Assembly (NCBI GenBank): GCA_036660175.1
Contig: JAVXBD010000025.1
Coordinates: forward strand, 1 to 19,836
Direction of reading: 5' to 3'
From: Christensenella sp036660175
Lineage (GTDB): Bacteria; Bacillota; Clostridia; Christensenellales; Christensenellaceae
DNA: 19,836 nt
This document shows, piece after piece, positions 14,310 to 19,836 of the stretch. A program made the position numbers and the translations under genes. The first letter of the stretch is position 1, and every line of letters starts with the position of its first letter. The notes under the pieces are model-generated. The model searched no databases. It saw only the letters and a program-made list of their open reading frames with translations, and was not told where the DNA came from.

Positions 14310-15347
14310 TTGGAGAATACAAAATACAATTATAAACAAGTGGCGATATGTACCGTCATTGCAGTAGGCATGGTGCTTTTGGGTGCTGTTACAAATGGCG
14401 TTTTACTGGTTTTATTTGCACCGTTTATACCGATGGTGCTGGTGGTGGCAGGTACAGGGAGCAGCCCGTCAATTGCCGCAATATGCACGATTCTTTTGGG
14501 TGCGCTTACGTGGCTTGTTGCAGGAGTTAATACCGCAATGCTGCTGATGGTGTGTGCGCTACCCATTGTGATTGCCATGTCGTATGTGATAAAAAAGCAG
14601 CTTTCTTTTTATATGAGCGTGCTGATTTCTTGTATTACCATGCTTGTGGTGCTGGGACTGTTTTTATTGACGGTTTTCTTGCTGTATGGTGCAGATTTAA
14701 CGACATTGATTACCAATACGGCGCAAGATTTTCTGACGAAAAACCCTGATATTGCAAGAACGTATTATTATGTAATCAACACCATGCAAAGCGGCGCACA
14801 GGTGCTGCCCGATGCAAATGCGATTTTGAGCGTGCCTGCACAAACGGCGGTTGACGGCACGATGCGGTATGTAAGTATTCAGATGGCGATGATGTTGCCA
14901 CAGATGGCAACGATGGGTGTTGCACTGCTTGGTTTGTTAAACTTTACCATTCCACGTGCAATTACCAAAAAATTAGGCGGAGCAGTTGGACACGTACCAG
15001 CATTTTGTGATTTGACACTGCCGAAATCCTTCGGTATTTGGTCGATTGCACTGCTTATTGTGGCGTTTTTAGGTGTGCAATTTGAGTGGCGCAACTTCAA
15101 TCTCGTCTATGCTATTGTTATGGGATTTTTCAGCGTAATCTATACGATTCAAGGAATGGCATTTGTGGATTGGCTGTTAAAAAAGAAAATGGAATCGACA
15201 GGCGGCAGAATTGCGATTATTGCTGTGACATTTCTTGCACTGTCCTTTATGGGCGCATTTAGTTTCTTTTTGGGACAGCTTTATATGTGGCTGGGCTTTT
15301 TTGAGCAAATTGCAAGAATCAGAAAGCGAGAGCAGATAAAACCATGA
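14310..15347 (+). CDS. yybS: DUF2232 (YybS-like) membrane protein
   Basis: A 345-residue integral membrane protein with about eight hydrophobic segments, matching the DUF2232/YybS family. In many Bacillota this gene directly precedes gdpP, as here, with a four-base ATGA overlap that implies coupled expression. Its biochemical role is not established, and a link to c-di-AMP signalling is an inference from gene order. The end is basic (RIRKREQIKP). I chose TTG 14310, with GGGGA at 14294-14298 upstream at a slightly long spacing. GTG 14340, just at the first membrane helix, is the alternative. The symbol follows the B. subtilis locus name and rests on gene order and topology. Confidence 0.78.
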   Translation: MENTKYNYKQVAICTVIAVGMVLLGAVTNGVLLVLFAPFIPMVLVVAGTGSSPSIAAICTILLGALTWLVAGVNTAMLLMVCALPIVIAMSYVIKKQLSFYMSVLISCITMLVVLGLFLLTVFLLYGADLTTLITNTAQDFLTKNPDIARTYYYVINTMQSGAQVLPDANAILSVPAQTAVDGTMRYVSIQMAMMLPQMATMGVALLGLLNFTIPRAITKKLGGAVGHVPAFCDLTLPKSFGIWSIALLIVAFLGVQFEWRNFNLVYAIVMGFFSVIYTIQGMAFVDWLLKKKMESTGGRIAIIAVTFLALSFMGAFSFFLGQLYMWLGFFEQIARIRKREQIKP

Positions 15348-17302
15348 AAAAAAGCAAAAACATGAGCTATGTATCAACAGAATTGGTAATGTTTTTGGTG
15401 TTGCTTGCGGCAGCGGTGTTAGTTACGATGTTGATAGAACACACAAATGCAAGACTTCTTTCAATTGTGATTATTTTTATCATAGCGATTGTTTATTTTA
15501 CATTTACAACCTTATATAAACAGCGTTGGTTTTATAATGCGGCGCAAATCTTGACGGACAGCTCTGAAAAAATTGATAAATATGTCAATGCAGTATCTAT
15601 GCCTACCGCAATCACCTTGCCAAACGGAAAAATCGGGTGGCATAACCCTGCCTTTTTTATGCTTGCAGGAATGCACTGCGAGGGGAAAAATATTTACAAA
15701 GTTTTTGCACAGCTTAACAAACCTGAAAAAGATAAAAAAATTAAAATTAACGGCACTGTATATTCAAAAGAAACCATTCCAGCCGCATTAAACGGCAAAA
15801 AATATGTGATATACAGATTTCTTGATGTGGAAAATTCGTATGAGGCTTCAGATTTGTGCAGAATTGTGATGTCGACAGTGTGCCATGTTCAAGTGGATAA
15901 TTACGGCGATTTACTGCGTGCAACAAAACAGCGTGATCACTCAGAGATTGATGCTGAAATCGAGCGTATCATTGCAAAATGCACTAAAAATATGCACGGC
16001 ATCTATCAAAAATATGATCGGGATAAATATCTGATGATATTTGAACGGCGGTATTTGTCAACCTTGATGCAAAGCAAGTTTAGTATGCTTGGCGAGGTCA
16101 GACAGATTGATACTGGAAACGATGCGGTGAAAATAAGCATGAGCGTGGGTGCGGGGGTTTGCACGACGCCAGAAGAAGCAAATAAAAATGCCTTGCAGGC
16201 GCTGGAGCTTGCACTTGGACGTGGTGGAGATCAAGCGGTTATCAAAGATGAAGCGGGCTTTAAGTTTTATGGCGGAACGACGCAGGTTATGGAAAAACGT
16301 ACACGTGTGAAATCCAGAATGTTTGCAAATGCACTACGAAACTTAATGGAGCAATGCGATAAAATTATCATGATGGGGCATACTGTACCAGATTTAGACA
16401 GCATGGGTGCGGCGATGGGCCTTTATGCGTGTGCAAGACAAATCGGAAAAAAAGCGTATATTGTGCTTGATAAATCAAACGGCGCTATTGATGGACTGAT
16501 GGATGAGATGAAACGAGATCCTGATTATAAAGGTGTTATTATCACGCCTGCCGAGGCAAACGGACTGCTTGGACCGCAGACCATGGTGGTGGTGGTGGAT
16601 ACGCAAATTGCTGATTTTACAATTGCACCGCAGTTGGTGGCAAAAGCGGATACGGTGGTGGTGCTTGACCATCACGTGCGTGGCACGAATAATATTGAGA
16701 ATCCGACATTGTTTCTGCATGAGCCGTTTGCAAGCTCTACAGCGGAAATGGTGACGGAAATTTTGCAGTATTTTTCGGAAAAAATATATATCAAACCACT
16801 GGAAGTGGAAGCTTTGCTTGCAGGGATTACCATTGATACAAAAGGATTTTCGTTTAAAACGGGCGTGCGCACCTTTGAGGCGGCATCTTATTTGCGGTCG
16901 CTTGGGGCAGATACTACAAGCATCAGACACCTGTTTCAGGACGATTTGGAGTCTTTTTCAACTCGGGCAAAGGTGGTGCAGACGGCACAGATGCTGCCAG
17001 AGGGCATTGCAATATCGGTATGCCCGCCAGATGTGAAAAATCCACAGCTTTTGGCGGCACAGGCGGCAGATTCACTGATTGGCATTCGTGGCATCAATGC
17101 GTCTTTTGTATTGTGCAGTCAGTCGGATATTGTGATTGTATCGGGACGGTCGCTGGGCAAAATAAACGTACAGCGCATTTTGGAAAAATTGGGCGGCGGC
17201 GGACACGCAACCATTGCAGGTGCGCAGATAAAAGATAAGGATATTGAGCAGGTGATTGAAGAGCTAAAAGCGGCGATTGCCGAATATGACAAAGAGAATT
17301 AA
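15344..17302 (+). CDS. gdpP: Cyclic-di-AMP phosphodiesterase GdpP
   Basis: A membrane-bound phosphodiesterase that hydrolyses c-di-AMP, affecting cell-wall, potassium and osmotic homeostasis. The 652-residue protein has two membrane helices (about 8-52), a PAS-like domain (about 65-150), a degenerate GGDEF domain (about 170-300) without an intact GGDEF motif, and then the DHH/DHHA1 catalytic part. Metal-ligand motifs are GHTVPDLDSMG (His346, Asp350, Asp352), VVVVDT (Asp419), LDHHVRG (Asp442, His443, His444) and GGGGHATIAGA (617-627). Length and domain order match B. subtilis GdpP (YybT). ATG 15344 overlaps the DUF2232 stop; the RBS is weak, which suggests coupling. All catalytic motifs appear intact. 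Confidence 0.95.
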   Translation: MKKSKNMSYVSTELVMFLVLLAAAVLVTMLIEHTNARLLSIVIIFIIAIVYFTFTTLYKQRWFYNAAQILTDSSEKIDKYVNAVSMPTAITLPNGKIGWHNPAFFMLAGMHCEGKNIYKVFAQLNKPEKDKKIKINGTVYSKETIPAALNGKKYVIYRFLDVENSYEASDLCRIVMSTVCHVQVDNYGDLLRATKQRDHSEIDAEIERIIAKCTKNMHGIYQKYDRDKYLMIFERRYLSTLMQSKFSMLGEVRQIDTGNDAVKISMSVGAGVCTTPEEANKNALQALELALGRGGDQAVIKDEAGFKFYGGTTQVMEKRTRVKSRMFANALRNLMEQCDKIIMMGHTVPDLDSMGAAMGLYACARQIGKKAYIVLDKSNGAIDGLMDEMKRDPDYKGVIITPAEANGLLGPQTMVVVVDTQIADFTIAPQLVAKADTVVVLDHHVRGTNNIENPTLFLHEPFASSTAEMVTEILQYFSEKIYIKPLEVEALLAGITIDTKGFSFKTGVRTFEAASYLRSLGADTTSIRHLFQDDLESFSTRAKVVQTAQMLPEGIAISVCPPDVKNPQLLAAQAADSLIGIRGINASFVLCSQSDIVIVSGRSLGKINVQRILEKLGGGGHATIAGAQIKDKDIEQVIEELKAAIAEYDKEN

Positions 17303-17348
17303 GCGAAAGTCTTTTTTGTGCAGCCAGTATAAAACAGACTGAGCAATC

Positions 17349-17377
17349 TTGTCTTTTCAGATGAAATAAGATAAAAT
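17349..17377 (+). promoter_or_regulatory. Candidate rplI promoter
   Basis: TTGTCT (17349-17354) and TAAAAT (17372-17377) with 17-bp spacing lie in the 121-base gap between gdpP and rplI. TATACT at 17382-17387 is another -10 candidate but has no good -35. Confidence 0.5.
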
Positions 17378-17423
17378 AGAGTATACTAAGAAGAGCAAAG
17401 CAGTAATATAAGGGAGAATGAAT

Positions 17424-17867
17424 ATGAAAGTTATTTTAAATCAAGATGTACAAGGTCAGGGCAAGGCAGGAGATATTGTTAAGGTGAGTGACGGATATGC
17501 TCGCAACTTTTTGTTCCCTAAAAAGCTGGCAACGGCGGCAACTTCACAAAATCTGAATGCGGCGAACATTGCGATTGCGGCACAAAAACATAAAAAAGAT
17601 GTGGAAAAGCAAGATGCCAAAGACTTGGCGGAAAAAATATCGGGTATGACACTTACCATTGCTGCAAAGCATGGCGAAGGTGGGAAATTGTTTGGTGCTA
17701 TTACAGCCAAAGAAATTGCGGCAGAGCTTGAAAAAGTGTTGGGCATTGCGATTGATAAAAAGAAATTTAACACCCCAAACATCAAAAACTTGGGCGAGTA
17801 CGAGGTCAGTGTAAAAGTTTATGCTGATGTCAGCAGTAAAATAAAGGTAGTGGTTGTTGATGGCTGA
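17424..17867 (+). CDS. rplI: 50S ribosomal protein L9
   Basis: L9 binds 23S rRNA near the L1 stalk and helps reading-frame fidelity. The 147-residue product has the N-terminal signature MKVILNQDVQGQGKAGDIVKVSDGYARNFLFPKKLA, the long connecting helix (about 41-75, rich in Ala/Lys/Gln) and the C-terminal domain (GMTLTIAAKHGEGGKLFGAITAKEIAAEL). I chose ATG 17424 because AGGGAG (17411-17416) is seven bases upstream; ATG 17418 sits directly against the RBS. It overlaps dnaB by eight bases. The order gdpP-rplI-dnaB is widely conserved in Bacillota. Confidence 0.97.
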   Translation: MKVILNQDVQGQGKAGDIVKVSDGYARNFLFPKKLATAATSQNLNAANIAIAAQKHKKDVEKQDAKDLAEKISGMTLTIAAKHGEGGKLFGAITAKEIAAELEKVLGIAIDKKKFNTPNIKNLGEYEVSVKVYADVSSKIKVVVVDG

Positions 17868-19230
17868 AAACGCAGTGCAAAACAGAATTCCACCCAATCA
17901 TTTTGAGGCGGAGCAAGCAATCTTAGGAAGTATGCTCTTAAGCGAAAAATGCGTGTATGATGCGATGGAAACAATGCAGGAAATTGATTTTTATCACCAG
18001 CAGCACAGAGATATTTTTCGTGTTATGGGCGATCTTATGACGGCGGGCATTTCTGTTGATCTTGTTACTGTGAGCCAAAAAATGGAGCAAGAGGGAAAAA
18101 TGCGTATGGGCGGCATGGAATATTTGGCGCAGCTTACGAGCATTGTTCCATCTGTTGCAAACCTCAAGCATTACATGAATATCGTCAAACAAAAATCTGC
18201 ATTGCGAAACTTGATAGAGCTGTGCATGGAAATTGTGGACGACTGCTATAAAGGCGAAAACGATGCACGTGAGATTGCAAACAAAGCGGCGAGTGCGGTG
18301 CTTAAAATTGCGCTGAAAGACAACAGAAACTCGATGGTGCATTTGCGAGAGGCGCTTCAGCAGAGTTATTTAAAAATTAGTGAAGCGATGAAAGCCAAAG
18401 ATGGGCTGATGGGGCTTCCTACTGGATTTCCATATATGGACGGTATGCTTTCGGGGTTACAGGGCGGTCAGCTTGTGGTTATTGCGGGGCGTCCTGGCAT
18501 GGGTAAAACGAGTTTTGCGATGAATATTGTACAGCATATTGGGCTTACGCAAAAAGCGGTTTGCTTAATTTTCTCTTTGGAGATGGCGGCGGACCAGCTC
18601 GGAGCAAGAATGCTCTGCTCTGAGGCGAAAGTTGATTCGCAGATTACACGGTCTGGAAAAGTAGGCGGTGCAGAAATTACCAAATTGGCAGAGGCGATGA
18701 AGGTGCTTTCGGGTACGCAGATTTATATTGATGATTCTGCGACCATCAACGCAACAGAAATGCTTGCAAAGGCACAAAGCTTAAAAAAACGTGAAGGATT
18801 AAACTTAATTGCAATTGATTATTTGCAGCTTTTGCAGGGAACAGGCAGAATCGAAAATCGTCAGCAGGAAGTTGCGCAGATTACCAGAACCTTAAAAATT
18901 ATGGCAAAAGAATTGGACGTGCCGATTTTGCTGTTGTCACAGCTTTCTCGTGCATCTGAAAAACGAGAGAAAAAATCCAGATACCCCATGCTTTCTGATT
19001 TGAGAGAATCGGGTGCAATCGAGCAAGATGCCGATGTGGTTATTTTTCTGCACAGAGAAGATTATTATGCCGAAGATAAAACACCAGAGAATGAGGGCAA
19101 AGCAAGAATTATTATTGCGAAGCAAAGAAATGGCCCAACGGGAGCAATTGCCATGCAGTGGCAGGGAGAATATACAAAATATATCGAGCTTGACTATGTA
19201 CACGACGATGAGGAGGCACCAGAATATTGA
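17860..19230 (+). CDS. dnaB: Replicative DNA helicase DnaB
   Basis: The hexameric helicase of the replication fork (called DnaC in B. subtilis). The 456-residue product has the N-terminal primase-interacting domain (about 8-120, beginning NRIPPNHFEAEQAILGSML) and the RecA-like motor. In the motor, Walker A is GRPGMGKTS (Lys216-Thr217), Walker B is LIAIDYLQLL (Asp320), and KQRNGPTG holds the probable arginine finger (Arg423). The SQLSRASEKR motif and LRESGAIEQDAD are also typical. No intein is present. I chose ATG 17860, inside the end of rplI. TTG 17854 fits AAAGG (17843-17847) better in spacing, so two extra residues are possible. The stop overlaps the next gene. Confidence 0.96.
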   Translation: MAENAVQNRIPPNHFEAEQAILGSMLLSEKCVYDAMETMQEIDFYHQQHRDIFRVMGDLMTAGISVDLVTVSQKMEQEGKMRMGGMEYLAQLTSIVPSVANLKHYMNIVKQKSALRNLIELCMEIVDDCYKGENDAREIANKAASAVLKIALKDNRNSMVHLREALQQSYLKISEAMKAKDGLMGLPTGFPYMDGMLSGLQGGQLVVIAGRPGMGKTSFAMNIVQHIGLTQKAVCLIFSLEMAADQLGARMLCSEAKVDSQITRSGKVGGAEITKLAEAMKVLSGTQIYIDDSATINATEMLAKAQSLKKREGLNLIAIDYLQLLQGTGRIENRQQEVAQITRTLKIMAKELDVPILLLSQLSRASEKREKKSRYPMLSDLRESGAIEQDADVVIFLHREDYYAEDKTPENEGKARIIIAKQRNGPTGAIAMQWQGEYTKYIELDYVHDDEEAPEY

Positions 19231-19721
19231 TTACGAATGAATGGATTTGCGGCAATTGTGATATTTCTGTGCCGATTGGACTGCGCAAAGCGGTTTTTGT
19301 ATCTGAGCAAGGTTTTGAAGATTGCGAGGAGATAGATGAGTTTGACGCACAGGCAATGCACGTAGTTGTTTATGACGAGGGCGTGCCGATTGGAACGGGC
19401 AGAGTGTATCACGATGGGAAAACATTTCGTATTGGGCGTATCTGTGTGTTAAAAGAGAAAAGAAAACAGGGCGTGGGCGATTTGATTATGCGTGTGCTGC
19501 TGATAAAAGCGTTTGAGTTTCAGCCATCTGAGGTGCGGTTGGACGCACAAAAAAGAGTGATGGCATTTTATGAAAATTTCGGATTTGCTGTTTGCGGTGA
19601 GGAACTTTTGGACGGCGGCATTGTGCATGTGCCTATGAGTGTCAATAAAGACACGTTGATTTTTAAAAGTGGCTGTGGAAAAACAATGAATTATGCAGAT
19701 TTGTTTCCGCAAGAAGCATAA
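19227..19721 (+). CDS. GNAT-family N-acyltransferase (YjcF/ElaA-like)
   Basis: A 164-residue GNAT protein. The acyl-CoA-binding core is visible as GTGRVYHDGKTFRIGRICVLKEKRKQGVGDLIMRVLL, with RKQGVG as the pyrophosphate-binding loop, followed by VRLDAQKRVMAFYENFGFAVCGEELLDGGIVHVPM. This pattern is typical of small 'predicted acyltransferases' of the YjcF/ElaA type, whose substrates are mostly unknown. A C-terminal extension (about 135-164, ending NYADLFPQEA) goes beyond the core. The start is TTG 19227 overlapping the dnaB TGA, with AGGAGG at 19211-19216, so it is translated with dnaB. No acceptor substrate can be assigned. Confidence 0.85.
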   Translation: MITNEWICGNCDISVPIGLRKAVFVSEQGFEDCEEIDEFDAQAMHVVVYDEGVPIGTGRVYHDGKTFRIGRICVLKEKRKQGVGDLIMRVLLIKAFEFQPSEVRLDAQKRVMAFYENFGFAVCGEELLDGGIVHVPMSVNKDTLIFKSGCGKTMNYADLFPQEA

Positions 19722-19836
19722 GCATATCAGATAAGACCTCAGATTTTAGGCGCTAAGTTAAATATTAGGGGAAAGACAATCCATAAAACATAGAAAAGAG
19801 AGATTAGAGGCAGCAGGGTTTGTGAAGAATTCTGCT

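Noticed and set aside
14153..14335. Open frame of 60 codons after rpmA
   Set aside because: It begins inside the rpmA terminator, crosses the promoter of the next unit, has no RBS and shows no recognisable domain.
16475..16930. Antisense open frame of 151 codons opposite gdpP
   Set aside because: It lies entirely within the conserved DHH region of gdpP on the other strand, is rich in Cys/His/Arg as expected from reverse translation of that gene, and has no RBS or independent support.
17303..17345. Possible terminator after gdpP
   Set aside because: The T run at 17312-17317 is not preceded by a stable stem, and the AGTC/GACT pairing nearby is too short.
17938..18342. Antisense open frame of 134 codons opposite dnaB
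   Set aside because: Its composition is that of a shadow of the dnaB coding strand; no start signal or known family is visible.
19722..19836. Open reading stretch at the right edge as a possible new gene
   Set aside because: The frame has no start codon with an RBS before the window ends and no recognisable peptide. An AGGGGA at about 19768 is not followed by a usable start.

Overview
The window reads as a chromosomal segment of a low-GC Gram-positive bacterium, most likely a member of Bacillota class Clostridia. The grounds are the cell-wall/division gene order mreC-mreD-PBP2-minC-minD-minE-rodA, the adjoining radical SAM/DUF2344/RNase G/L21/L27 block, a DUF2232-GdpP-L9-DnaB block, strong AGGAGG-type ribosome binding sites, and frequent TTG/GTG starts. 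Every gene I can support is on the + strand. No tRNA, rRNA, CRISPR array, transposase or phage gene was seen.

Layout. (1) 1-~83: the tail of an upstream frame and an intrinsic terminator. (2) ~93-1819: a metalloid-type cassette with its own promoter and paired operator-like palindromes, encoding an ArsR repressor, an ArsP/UPF0718-type permease, and a Cys-rich thioredoxin-fold protein in which CxxC has become CxxS. (3) 1820-2150: a non-coding gap with two candidate terminators and the mreC promoter. (4) 2151-6085: mreC-mreD-PBP2, tightly packed, for lateral wall synthesis; mreB is not upstream. (5) 6091-7982: minC-minD-minE from an internal promoter. (6) 8083-11758: rodA, then an uncharacterised radical SAM protein and its DUF2344 partner (ATGA overlap). 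(7) 11833-14101: RNase G, then rplU and rpmA behind a promoter whose -35 overlaps the RNase G stop codon and behind an L21-leader-like RNA. (8) 14217-19721: DUF2232 protein, the c-di-AMP phosphodiesterase GdpP, L9, DnaB helicase and a GNAT acyltransferase, the last two coupled by overlap. 19722-19836 holds nothing I can name.

How the genes work together. MreC/MreD scaffold the elongation machine, and PBP2 (transpeptidase) with RodA (glycosyltransferase) build the wall. MinCDE is the oscillating-type division-site selector. RNase G, L21, L27 and L9 serve RNA processing and translation. GdpP with the DUF2232 membrane protein links to c-di-AMP homeostasis, and DnaB to replication.

Most of the window is conserved housekeeping. 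The parts most worth attention are: L27 with no N-terminal extension together with no prp protease gene between rplU and rpmA, which departs from the Bacillota norm; the still-uncharacterised radical SAM + DUF2344 pair beside RNase G; and the ars-like cassette with a monothiol thioredoxin-fold partner and a two-site operator. I found no clear new multi-gene defence or mobile system.
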